NCBI GenBank assembly: GCA_959604825.1
Contig: CAUHCN010000008.1
Location: forward strand, 3,842-67,841
Reading direction: 5' to 3'
DNA length: 64,000 nt
Origin: an uncultured Collinsella sp.
Lineage (GTDB): Bacteria > Actinomycetota > Coriobacteriia > Coriobacteriales > Coriobacteriaceae
In this document: piece after piece, positions 35,485-45,005 of the stretch
Layout: every line of letters begins with the position of its first letter
Position numbering within the stretch: position 1 is the stretch's first letter
Position numbers and translations under genes: made by a program
The notes under the pieces: generated by a model
What the model saw: only the letters and a program-made list of their open reading frames with translations
Told to the model about the DNA's origin: nothing
Database searches by the model: none

Positions 35485-35528
35485 ACACCTGGCTTTACAG
35501 CTGTCTTGTCAGCTGTAAAGCCAGGTGT
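35485..35528. promoter_or_regulatory. Probable NiaR operator upstream of nadA
   Basis: Perfect 19-bp arms ACACCTGGCTTTACAGCTG and CAGCTGTAAAGCCAGGTGT around TCTTGT, 41 nt before the nadA start. From memory, NiaR sites in Gram-positive bacteria are palindromes built on ACACCTGT...ACAGGTGT with a TCTTG-like centre; the resemblance and the niaR gene at the operon's end make autoregulated NAD repression likely. Confidence 0.65.
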
Positions 35529-35569
35529 CATACTAAAGCCCCAAGATTCGCCAAAAGAGAGGGGCCTTG

Positions 35570-36595
35570 ATGGCACAGAGCGCGAACATGGATGCGTCGG
35601 AGCTTGCACGCGATATCGCGGCCGGCCTAGCATCGGCAACGACGGCAACGGAGCGCGCGGCACTGGTGCCCGCAGAGCTCGTCGAGGCCATTCGGCAACT
35701 TAAAACCCAACGCGACGCGGTGATCCTGGCGCACTACTATGTGGCGCCCGAGGTTCAGGCTGTGGCCGATTACGTCGGCGACAGCTTCTACCTGGCAAAG
35801 CTCGCCAAAAGCCTACCGCAGCAGACTATCGTGCTGTGCGGCGTGGAGTTTATGGGCGAGAGCGCCAAGCTGCTCAATCCCACCAAGACCGTGCTGCTGC
35901 CCGAGCCGGGCGCGGACTGTCCCATGGCGCACATGGTCAAGCGCGAGACGGTCGACGCGGCGCGCGCCGAGTATGGCGACGACCTGGCCGTGGTGTGCTA
36001 CGTCAACTCGACGGTCGAGATCAAGAGCTGGAGTGACGTGTGCGTTACCAGCTCTAACGCCGTCAAGATCGTCTCCGAGCTGCCACAGCAGCACATCTTG
36101 TTCATTCCCGACCAGAACCTGGGCCGCTTTGTGGCCGAGCAGGTGCCCCAAAGGCACGTCATCCTCAACAACGGCTACTGCCCGCGTCATCACATCATTA
36201 CCGTCGAGCAGATCGTTGACGCGCAGGAGGCCCACCCCGACGCGCTCGTGCTGGCGCACCCCGAGTGCAAGGCCGACGTCCTGGCCGAGGCCGACTACAT
36301 CGGCTCTACTGCCGGCATCATCAAATATGCCGAGGAGTCGGACGCCAGCGAGTTCATCATCGTGACGGTCCGCGGCGTGCTCTACGAACTCGAGCGCCGC
36401 TGCCAGGGCACCGGCAAGAAGTTCTACTTCCCTGCGGTGCAGCCCACCTGCGTCAACATGGATCTCATCACGCTCGAAAAGCTCGTGCACTGCCTGGAGA
36501 CGGGCGAGGGCGAGGTGCAGATTGGCGTGTCGGACGAGGCCGCCGATCAGGCCAAGCTCACGCTCGACCGCATGCTCGAGTACGCGGCGCGCTAA
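35570..36595 (+). CDS. nadA: Quinolinate synthase
   Basis: 341 aa. Condenses iminoaspartate with dihydroxyacetone phosphate to quinolinate using a 4Fe-4S cluster. Seen: LKTQRDAVILAHYYVAPEVQ, DYVGDSFYLAKLA, VLCGVEFMGESAKLL (first cluster Cys), VTSSNAVKIV, HPECKADV and VQPTCVNMDLITL (other cluster cysteines region). ATG 35570 follows GAGAGGGG; TTG 35567 is less likely. First gene of nadA-nadB-nadC-niaR. Confidence 0.97.
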   Translation: MAQSANMDASELARDIAAGLASATTATERAALVPAELVEAIRQLKTQRDAVILAHYYVAPEVQAVADYVGDSFYLAKLAKSLPQQTIVLCGVEFMGESAKLLNPTKTVLLPEPGADCPMAHMVKRETVDAARAEYGDDLAVVCYVNSTVEIKSWSDVCVTSSNAVKIVSELPQQHILFIPDQNLGRFVAEQVPQRHVILNNGYCPRHHIITVEQIVDAQEAHPDALVLAHPECKADVLAEADYIGSTAGIIKYAEESDASEFIIVTVRGVLYELERRCQGTGKKFYFPAVQPTCVNMDLITLEKLVHCLETGEGEVQIGVSDEAADQAKLTLDRMLEYAAR

Positions 36596-36651
36596 GCCAA
36601 TGTGACATGAGGGACCATTCCTTATGCCACATTACAAGGGAGAGGATTCCT

Positions 36652-38028
36652 GTGGAAACCAAGCAATACCCCGACATGGAGTGCGACGTTGTCATTGCCG
36701 GCTGCGGCGTAGCGGGCCTGTACGCGGCCCTCAACCTGCCGACAAGCACGCGCGTGATCATGCTCTCCAAGGGCGCCGTTGACGAGTGCGATTCGATGCT
36801 CGCGCAGGGCGGCATCTGCGTGCTGCCCGAAGGCTCGGACTACGATGCCTTCTTTGAGGACACCATGCACGCCGGTCATTACGAGAACCGCCGTGAGAGC
36901 GTCGACATCATGATCCGTTCGAGCCGCTCGGTCATCAATGACCTGCTGGCCATGGGCGTGGACTTTGAGCGCAAGGCCGACGGCAGCCTCGACTTTACCC
37001 GCGAGGGCGCGCACAGTCGCCCGCGCATCGCCTTCCATGCCGACATTACGGGCAAGGAGATCACGACCAAGCTGCTCCAGGCCGTGCGCAAGCTGGATAA
37101 CGTGCAGATTCTGGAGCACGTGGCCATGACCGACATCCTGACTGCCGAGCGTGACGGCGCCACGGTATGCACCGGCGTCGTCGCCGTTCCCGTGGACGAG
37201 GACAACTCGGTTCGTCCCGCCGACGAGTTGGCAAATGCCGCCGAGGGCGTGCATGCCGGCGAGCCATTTAAGATCCATGCCCGCCACACGCTGTGGGCAA
37301 CGGGCGGCATCGGCGGCGTATACGACCACTCGACCAACTATCCGCAGCTCACGGGCGATGCCTGCTATATCGCTCAGGAGCATGGCATTAAGATGGAGCA
37401 CTTGGACTACGTGCAGATCCATCCCACGGGGCTGTTCTCGCCGCAGCCGGGTCGCACCTTCCTGATCAGCGAGAGCTGCCGCGGCGAGGGCGCAGTTTTA
37501 CTCAACGCCGCCGGCGAACGCTTTACTGACGAGCTTCAGCCGCGCGATGTGGTCGCTGCCGCTATTCGCGAGCAGATGAAGCTCGACGGCACCGAGCACG
37601 AGTGGCTGAGCTTTGCCCCCGTCGAGCGCGACGTGGTGACCGGGCACTTTGCCAACATCCGCGCGCGCTGCCTGGAGGACGGTCGCGACATCTTGGACGA
37701 GCCCATTCCCGTCACACCCACGCAACACTACTTTATGGGCGGCGTGTGGGTCGACAAGGACGGCCGCACCTCGATGCCCGAGCTCTACGCCGCCGGCGAG
37801 ACGGCTTGCAATGGCGTGCACGGCAAGAACCGCCTGGCTTCCAACAGCCTGCTCGAGGCGCTGGTCTGGGGCCGCCGCGCCGCGTGGTACATGCGCACAG
37901 GCAAGTCGCTGGCCGTGGAGCACGCCGGTGAGCCCGCACTTGACGGGCGTCACCGCGCCCTGAGCGCCGATACCCTTGCAATCGATGATTTGGCCCGTGC
38001 CGCCGGCACGCAGGCCGTGGAGGAGTAG
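36652..38028 (+). CDS. nadB: L-aspartate oxidase (short form)
   Basis: 458 aa, flavoprotein that oxidises aspartate to iminoaspartate for NadA. FAD-binding ECDVVIAGCGVAGLYAALNL at the N-terminus, HARHTLWATGGIGGVYDHST, the active-site HPTGLF, and RLASNSLLEALVWGRRAAWY. It stops soon after that motif and lacks most of the helical C-terminal domain found in the ~530-aa E. coli type; other anaerobes have similar short forms. GTG 36652 is chosen because AAGGGAGAGG lies six bases upstream; the frame is open further but unsupported. Confidence 0.95.
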   Translation: METKQYPDMECDVVIAGCGVAGLYAALNLPTSTRVIMLSKGAVDECDSMLAQGGICVLPEGSDYDAFFEDTMHAGHYENRRESVDIMIRSSRSVINDLLAMGVDFERKADGSLDFTREGAHSRPRIAFHADITGKEITTKLLQAVRKLDNVQILEHVAMTDILTAERDGATVCTGVVAVPVDEDNSVRPADELANAAEGVHAGEPFKIHARHTLWATGGIGGVYDHSTNYPQLTGDACYIAQEHGIKMEHLDYVQIHPTGLFSPQPGRTFLISESCRGEGAVLLNAAGERFTDELQPRDVVAAAIREQMKLDGTEHEWLSFAPVERDVVTGHFANIRARCLEDGRDILDEPIPVTPTQHYFMGGVWVDKDGRTSMPELYAAGETACNGVHGKNRLASNSLLEALVWGRRAAWYMRTGKSLAVEHAGEPALDGRHRALSADTLAIDDLARAAGTQAVEE

Positions 38029-38031
38029 ACC

Positions 38032-38892
38032 ATGAATCCCATTACCATGAAGCTCGTCGTCGATGATCTGATTTTGCAGGCTCTGCGCGAGGACATCACG
38101 TTTGAGGACGTGAGCACGGCGAGCGTGTGCCCCACGGCACGCCCCGCTACCGTTGAGCTCATCGCCAAGGCCGACGGCATTATCGCCGGCCTGGATGTGT
38201 TCGCGCGCACCTTTGAGCTGCTGGATTCGCAGAGCTCCGTGTTGTTCGATGTCGCGGACGGCGACGAGGTGCACGCCGGCGACCACGTGGGCCAGGTGCG
38301 CGGCGATGCGCGCGTGCTGCTTTCGGGCGAGCGCGTGGCACTCAACTACCTGCAGCGCATGAGCGGCATCGCTACCTACACGCACAGCATGGCCGCGGCG
38401 CTCGAGGGAACCAAGACCGTGCTCGTCGACACGCGCAAGACCACGCCGGGCATGCGCGTGTTTGAGAAGGCGGCGGTTGAGATTGGCGGCGGCAGCAATC
38501 ACCGCTACAACCTGTCGACGGCCGTCATGCTCAAGGACAACCACATCGATGCCGCCGGTGGCGTGACGCGCGCGATCGAGATGGCGCGCGCCCATGCGTC
38601 GTTTACCACGACAGTTGAGATTGAGTGCGAGAACCTGGACATGGTGCGCGAAGCCGTGGAGGCCGGTGCCGACATTATCATGCTCGACAACATGACCCAT
38701 GACGACATGGCCGCCGCCATCGAGCTTATCGCCGGTCGCGCCAAGACCGAGTGCTCGGGCAACGTGGACGCCAGCAACATTCGCGCCCTGGCCGATCTGG
38801 GTGTCGACTATATTAGCTCGGGCGCCCTGACGCACTCTGCGCCGATCCTCGACCTCTCGCTTAAGCACCTGCGTCTGCTGGACGGTAAATAA
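38032..38892 (+). CDS. nadC: Nicotinate-nucleotide pyrophosphorylase (quinolinate PRTase)
   Basis: 286 aa. Converts quinolinate and PRPP to nicotinate mononucleotide, third step of the de novo NAD route. Motifs: ALREDITFEDVSTASV, VLLSGERVALNYLQRMSGIAT, VDTRKTTPGMRVFEK, GGGSNHRYNLSTAVMLKDNH, and ISSGALTHSAPILDLSL at the end. Three bases after nadB; its TAA overlaps the niaR ATG by one base. Confidence 0.97.
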   Translation: MNPITMKLVVDDLILQALREDITFEDVSTASVCPTARPATVELIAKADGIIAGLDVFARTFELLDSQSSVLFDVADGDEVHAGDHVGQVRGDARVLLSGERVALNYLQRMSGIATYTHSMAAALEGTKTVLVDTRKTTPGMRVFEKAAVEIGGGSNHRYNLSTAVMLKDNHIDAAGGVTRAIEMARAHASFTTTVEIECENLDMVREAVEAGADIIMLDNMTHDDMAAAIELIAGRAKTECSGNVDASNIRALADLGVDYISSGALTHSAPILDLSLKHLRLLDGK

Positions 38893-39437
38893 TGAACGCC
38901 CGCGAGCGTCGCCGTGCCATCATGGGCGTGCTCGAAGGAGCCAAGGAGCCCGTTTCGGGCAGCGCACTTGCCCGCGAGGTTGGCGTGAGCCGTCAGGTCG
39001 TGGTTCAGGATATTGCCCTGTTGCGTGCCGATGGGCACGATATCGTGGCGACCAACCGCGGCTACGTGCTGCAGGAAGCCGCGAGTAGCCCCGCCGTGCC
39101 CACGCGTCTTGTTAAGGTGCGCCACGGCGTGGAGCAGGCGGGCGACGAGCTTACGAGTATCGTCGACGCGGGTGGCGCCGTGCTCAACGTGATCGTCAAC
39201 CATCGTGTGTACGGCAAGATCACGGCCGACCTGGACATCCGCAATCGTCGCGATGTTGAGCGCTACCTGCACGATATCGAGAGCGGCAAGAGCTTTCCAC
39301 TACTAACGGTGACGAGCGGCTACCACTTCCATCGCATCGCGGCGGAGGACGAGCAGACCCTCGACGAGATCGAGGCCATACTCAAGGAGAAGGGCTACCT
39401 TGCCGATTTAATGCCCTACGAGGATGATTTGTCCTAA
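38892..39437 (+). CDS. niaR: Transcriptional repressor of NAD biosynthesis, HTH plus 3H domain
   Basis: 181 aa. N-terminal HTH_11 (EPVSGSALAREVGVSRQVVVQDIALLRADGHDI) and a C-terminal 3H domain holding the conserved histidines (VNHRVYGKI, YLHDIESG, TSGYHFHRI), the nicotinate/metal-sensing part of NiaR/YrxA. In related bacteria it represses nad and niacin-transport genes when nicotinate is present. Last gene of the nad operon, overlapping nadC by one base; a palindrome before nadA is its likely site. Confidence 0.93.
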   Translation: MNARERRRAIMGVLEGAKEPVSGSALAREVGVSRQVVVQDIALLRADGHDIVATNRGYVLQEAASSPAVPTRLVKVRHGVEQAGDELTSIVDAGGAVLNVIVNHRVYGKITADLDIRNRRDVERYLHDIESGKSFPLLTVTSGYHFHRIAAEDEQTLDEIEAILKEKGYLADLMPYEDDLS

Positions 39438-39457
39438 CCCGATACTGTCTTTATAAG

Positions 39458-39521
39458 TTGCGGTGAAATAGTTCCTACAATCGGCACCTAAGCAATGAGC
39501 CAGGAACTATTCCACCGCAAC
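39458..39521. terminator. 20-bp-arm palindrome downstream of niaR
   Basis: Arms GTTGCGGTGAAATAGTTCCT (39458-39477) and AGGAACTATTCCACCGCAAC (39502-39521), with one unmatched position; starts 20 nt after the niaR stop. Terminator-like but without a T run, so processing or mRNA stability is possible. Confidence 0.6.
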
Positions 39522-39562
39522 TGCCAAGGTAGCCCCGTCCCCAATTAGCTGCCTGTACAAAC

Positions 39563-39604
39563 AAAAGGAGGCCTCCGCGGCGATGCGGAAGCCTCCTTTT
39601 TTGT
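39563..39604. terminator. Bidirectional terminator between niaR and ferredoxin
   Basis: AAAAGGAGGC and GCCTCCTTTT with additional TCCGC/GCGGA pairing, flanked by A and T runs, placed between convergent genes. Confidence 0.85.
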
Positions 39605-39641
39605 GCACGGTGTACTCTTGAGTGTGCAAGTGGGGGAGTTG

Positions 39642-39827
39642 TTACTCCTCGACGATCTCGGTGATCGCGCCAGCGGGGCAAGCGTCCTGGCAAGCGCCAC
39701 AGGCGACGCAGGAATCCTCGTCAGTGACGGTAGCGACGTCCTGGAGCTCCAGAACGCCAGCGGGGCAGGAGTCGACGCAAACGCCACAAGCGATGCACTC
39801 GTCGGCATCAATTACGGGATGAGCCAT
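39642..39827 (-). CDS. 2[4Fe-4S] ferredoxin
   Basis: 61-aa clostridial-type ferredoxin with two CxxCxxCxxxCP clusters: CIACGVCVDSCPAG and CVACGACQDACPAG. Small cytoplasmic electron carrier for anaerobic oxidoreductases. ATG 39827 has AGAGGAAA upstream; the frame is open further but without support. Single-gene unit, convergent with the nad operon. Confidence 0.95.
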   Translation of the reverse strand: MAHPVIDADECIACGVCVDSCPAGVLELQDVATVTDEDSCVACGACQDACPAGAITEIVEE

Positions 39828-40370
39828 GGTAGTTTCCTCTCTGTTGACCGACGCTACAGGCGATGCGCGCCGGTTTGATTCGGGCAAAAACATACCACGG
39901 GAGCGACCGTTTGCAATACCCTCTGGCCGGCATCTTCATACCGTTCGCCGAGTATGCCAAGGTTTACTAAAAAACGCGCAGGTGGGGCCGTTGAGCTGCG
40001 CAAATGTTAGCTATAGGTGACTTGAAATATAGGGCGATTGAGTGTGCTTGCGGAAACCGCATCCCATTATTTGGCCGAAAAACGGGTCGAACTTTCCCCA
40101 GGGAAGCCCGGGGCCGCCATGTGCGCTCCCAAGCCCAAACCTCAGCCATCTCTACATAGATCTCAATAGATCTGCCGAGAACTCAAACAGTGCATCTACC
40201 TGCGCATTTGAGAACCTAAACTCTCAGAGATAAGAAATCTTATATGAATTGACTTAGATTTTGTATATTCCGGCCCATAAGGGGATACACTACATCCTGA
40301 AAGACAAGCCGAAGCGCCACACGACAGACCGTCGAGGCGGCGCGAACGCAAAAGAGAGAGGGAATTTCTA
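39828..40370. other. Non-coding gap before dnaK
   Basis: Mostly featureless to 40.04 kb, then a degenerate member of the GGAAAGCGCATCCC family (GCGGAAACCGCATCCC near 40052 with CGGGTCGAACTTTCCC near 40083), a duplicated ATAGATCT (about 40156 and 40167), and the dnaK promoter region. No gene seen. Confidence 0.5.
40235..40261 (+). promoter_or_regulatory. Heat-shock operator candidate upstream of dnaK
   Basis: AAATCTTATAT, five variable bases, GACTTAGATTT. The same two 11-mers with the same spacing lie upstream of clpB (51225-51251) and nowhere else that I saw. The halves are imperfect inverted repeats and can be lined up loosely with the HspR site HAIR (CTTGAGT-N7-ACTCAAG). Since hspR ends this operon, HspR is the probable ligand. 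Confidence 0.65.
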
Positions 40371-42263
<1,893 letters not shown>

Positions 42264-42265
42264 TC

Positions 42266-43108
42266 ATGTCCGCCCGTAAAGCTCGCACGGAGGCGGCTGC
42301 CACCGGCGCCGCCCCCGTTGACTCTGAGGAGAAGGACGTGAAGATTCCCGTAGAGGCCGTCGACGATACCGAGGCCAACGAGGCCGAGGCCGCCGAGGCT
42401 GCCGAGAACCAGGTAGAGGATTCTAACAAGGAGGCGACGATGACCGAGGACGAGATGGTGGAAGCTGCTATCCGCGCCGGTGAGGAAGCCGCCGACAACG
42501 ACTTTAAGCTCAAGTTCGAGCAGGCCCAAAAGGAGCTTGCCGACGTGCGCCGCGAGCTCGATGCTGCGGCAGAGGCCCAGAAGGCCGCCGAGGATAAGGC
42601 AAAGGACGCCACCGAGCGTACCGCCCGTCTGCAGGCCGACTGGGAGAACTTCCGTCGCCGCACCGCCAACGAGCGCATCGCCGAGCGCGAGCGCGCGACC
42701 GAGAAGCTCGTCACCGCGCTGCTGCCGGTGGTCGACGATATCGAGCGCGCGATCGACCATGCCCGCAGCCAGGAGCTCGCCGACGACTTTAAGCAGTTCG
42801 TCGACGGCGTTGACGCGGTGCATGCTAAGCTGCTCGATGTGTTTGCTCACGAGGGCGTTGAGCCCATCGACCCCAAGGGCGAGGCGTTCGATCCGCTCGA
42901 GCACCAGGCCGTGGGGCGTGTCGAGGACGCATCGCAGTACGACGAGACCGTCAACGACGTGTACCAGAAGGGCTACCGCATGGCGGACCGCATCCTGCGC
43001 TCCGCGATGGTGACGGTGACCTACGGTGGCGAGAAGCGCCCCGCACCGGAGCCCGAAGCGGCGCCCGAGGATGCTGCGGTCGATACGGCTGAGAGCACCG
43101 AGGAGTAA
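42266..43108 (+). CDS. grpE: Nucleotide exchange factor GrpE
   Basis: 280 aa as drawn. The first ~95 residues are acidic and Ala/Glu-rich; a long coiled coil (ADVRRELDAAAEAQKAAEDK) follows, then the GrpE core with LQADWENFRRRTANE and the late GYRMADRILRSAMVTV. Starts two bases after dnaK with only a weak ribosome site. An in-frame ATG at 42440 has AAGGAGG five bases upstream and would give a 222-aa protein of ordinary GrpE length; both starts may be used. Confidence 0.95.
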   Translation: MSARKARTEAAATGAAPVDSEEKDVKIPVEAVDDTEANEAEAAEAAENQVEDSNKEATMTEDEMVEAAIRAGEEAADNDFKLKFEQAQKELADVRRELDAAAEAQKAAEDKAKDATERTARLQADWENFRRRTANERIAERERATEKLVTALLPVVDDIERAIDHARSQELADDFKQFVDGVDAVHAKLLDVFAHEGVEPIDPKGEAFDPLEHQAVGRVEDASQYDETVNDVYQKGYRMADRILRSAMVTVTYGGEKRPAPEPEAAPEDAAVDTAESTEE

Positions 43109-43113
43109 TTGAG

Positions 43114-43146
43114 AAGGGCCCCGGGGCAACACCCGGGGCCCTTTCT
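43114..43146 (+). terminator. Terminator or attenuator between grpE and dnaJ
   Basis: AAGGGCCCCGGG pairs with CCCGGGGCCCTT around a short loop, then TTCTGG. It may lower dnaJ-hspR expression relative to dnaK-grpE. Confidence 0.75.
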
Positions 43147-43215
43147 GGCCTAGTGCCATATGAAAGCATGAGCCGCCGTCCGCTGGACGGCGGATGAAAC
43201 AGGAGAGGAGCTACG

Positions 43216-44181
43216 ATGGCTGCAGGCAAAACCTTCTATGACATCCTGGGCGTATCCAAGAGCGCCTCCGACAAAGAGATCAAGAGCGCGTTTCGCAAGC
43301 TCGCGCAAAAATATCACCCCGATGCCGGCGGCGACGAGGCCAAGTTCAAGGAGATTAGCGAGGCCTACGAGACGCTTTCGGACGAGAAGAAGCGCAAAGA
43401 GTACGACCAGATGCTCATGTTCGGCGGCATGCCGGGCGCGGGCGGAGCGTATGGCGGCGGCTACGGTGCCGGCGCGGGCGCCAGCGGCTGGGGCGATATC
43501 TTCGACAGCATCTTTAGCGGCAACGGCGCCTGGGGCAGCGATTGGGGCTCGGGCTTTGCCGGGGCCGCGGGCGCTGCCGGTGCGGGCGCGGGCCGCAACC
43601 GTGCGCGCAAGGGCGGCGACCTGTCGCTGACTGTCGACGTAACAGCCGAGGACGCGTTTCGCGGCGTGACGCACAAGGTCACCTACCGCATTCCCTCGAC
43701 GGGCGAGCAGCAGACCATTACGGTCTCGGTGCCCGCGGGCGCGGTCGACGGCGGCAAGCTGCGCTACAAGCGTCGCGGAGAGTACGGCGTTGCCGGCGGC
43801 GAGCGCGGCGACCTGGTCGTGACCACGCACGTGGAGGAGCACCCGCTGTTTAAGCGCAAAGGTGCCGACGTGACCATGGAGGTACCGGTCTCGGTCTACG
43901 AGGCGGCGCTCGGCTGCACGGTGGACGTGCCCACGCCCGGCGGTGCAACGGTCCGTTTGAAAGTGCCCGCGGGCACCCAGACGGGCAAGAAGTTCCGCTT
44001 TAAGGAAATGGGGGCGCCCGACGTTAAGCACCGTGGCCGCACGGGCGCGCTGCTCGTCGAGATCAAGGTGCAGGTCCCCACAAACCTGTCTGATGACGAA
44101 CGCGATGCCATGACCAAGCTGCGTGAGGCCGACACGCGCGACTATCGCGAGAAGGTCAACCGTTACAAGGCGACGTACTAG
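43216..44181 (+). CDS. dnaJ: J-domain chaperone without zinc finger (DnaJ/CbpA-like)
   Basis: 321 aa. J domain [20 protein letters not shown] with the HPD tripeptide (QKYHPDAGG, near residue 35), a Gly/Ala-rich linker (about 75-135), then the two beta-barrel substrate-binding domains ([20 protein letters not shown] onward). The CxxCxGxG zinc-finger repeats of class I DnaJ are absent, so this is a class II (CbpA-type) cochaperone, unusual for the member inside a dnaK operon. ATG 43216 follows AGGAGAGGAG. Confidence 0.93.
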   Translation: MAAGKTFYDILGVSKSASDKEIKSAFRKLAQKYHPDAGGDEAKFKEISEAYETLSDEKKRKEYDQMLMFGGMPGAGGAYGGGYGAGAGASGWGDIFDSIFSGNGAWGSDWGSGFAGAAGAAGAGAGRNRARKGGDLSLTVDVTAEDAFRGVTHKVTYRIPSTGEQQTITVSVPAGAVDGGKLRYKRRGEYGVAGGERGDLVVTTHVEEHPLFKRKGADVTMEVPVSVYEAALGCTVDVPTPGGATVRLKVPAGTQTGKKFRFKEMGAPDVKHRGRTGALLVEIKVQVPTNLSDDERDAMTKLREADTRDYREKVNRYKATY

Positions 44182-44253
44182 GGCGGTCGCGGCGCACGCC
44201 CACGCCCTCAGGCTTATGATGGACGATAACGAGACGGAAAGGGGTCAGGTAGC

Positions 44254-44670
44254 ATGGCCGAGGACAATAGGAACAAACCGCTGTACATGATCAGCGTGGC
44301 GGCCGAGCTGACCGGCATGCATCCGCAGACTCTGCGCGTCTACGAGTCCAAGGGCCTGGTGAACCCCCAGCGTTCGGGCGGCAACACGCGTCTGTATTCG
44401 CGTGCCGATATCGAGCGCCTGGAGCTCATCAACCAACTGACCGACGAGGGCATCAACCTTGCCGGCGTGGTGCGCATCCTCGATATGAAGGAGCGTGCCG
44501 AGGAGCGCGAGCGTGAGAACGAGAAGCTCCGCGCTCGCGTGCGCCAGCTCGAGGACGAGCTGCACGAGTACAAGATGCAGAAGAAGATCACCGCCCTGGC
44601 CCCGCGCGACGGCTCGGTCAACCCCGAGCAAGTTATGCGCAAACTGCTAGGTACGGGTGGCGACCTATAG
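44254..44670 (+). CDS. hspR: MerR-family heat-shock repressor HspR
   Basis: 138 aa. MerR-type winged helix: YMISVAAELTGMHPQTLRVY, then ESKGLVNPQRSGGNTRLYSRADIERLELI, followed by a coiled-coil dimerisation helix rich in Glu/Arg and a short tail. In actinobacteria HspR with DnaK as corepressor shuts off dnaK and clpB operons; here both carry the same 27-bp motif. ATG 44254 follows AAAGGGGTCAGG. Last gene of the operon. Confidence 0.95.
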   Translation: MAEDNRNKPLYMISVAAELTGMHPQTLRVYESKGLVNPQRSGGNTRLYSRADIERLELINQLTDEGINLAGVVRILDMKERAEERERENEKLRARVRQLEDELHEYKMQKKITALAPRDGSVNPEQVMRKLLGTGGDL

Positions 44671-44690
44671 CTCCGCCGACGCTGCCGGGC

Positions 44691-44860
44691 ACTCATTGGG
44701 GACAGACTTAAATGAGTGCCCACAGAATGAGAGTGGATAATCTCCCGTTTTTGGCCTATGTGCAGGCTCGAAGTGGGAGATTATCCACTCTCGTCATTTG
44801 ATTGGCAGTTGGGGACGTTCCTTTTCTGCCGGCACTTGGGGACACTCCTTGCGCCAAACC
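44691..44860. repeat. Composite repeat cluster, second full copy
   Basis: Same order as at 8.2 kb: ACTCATTGGGGACAGACTT, arms TGGATAATCTCCC (44734-44746) and GGGAGATTATCCA (44775-44787), then TTGGGGACGTTCC and TTGGGGACACTCC. Directly follows hspR and may end its transcript. Confidence 0.87.
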
Positions 44861-45005
44861 CGCCCTCCCGTCCCCTGCTCGCCATATGCTTTACTGAGAT
44901 AAAGTGAACGCGCAGATTCGTAGCCCACTCGCAACCGTTCTATGGCACGATATTGAACGAATGTATGCTATGCGCCCAAATTGTTTGGGCAGAGTGGGAG
45001 ACAGT

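Noticed and set aside
40200..40262. Canonical HAIR (CTTGAGT-N7-ACTCAAG) before dnaK
   Set aside because: No good match is present; only the diverged AAATCTTATAT/GACTTAGATTT motif shared with clpB is supported.
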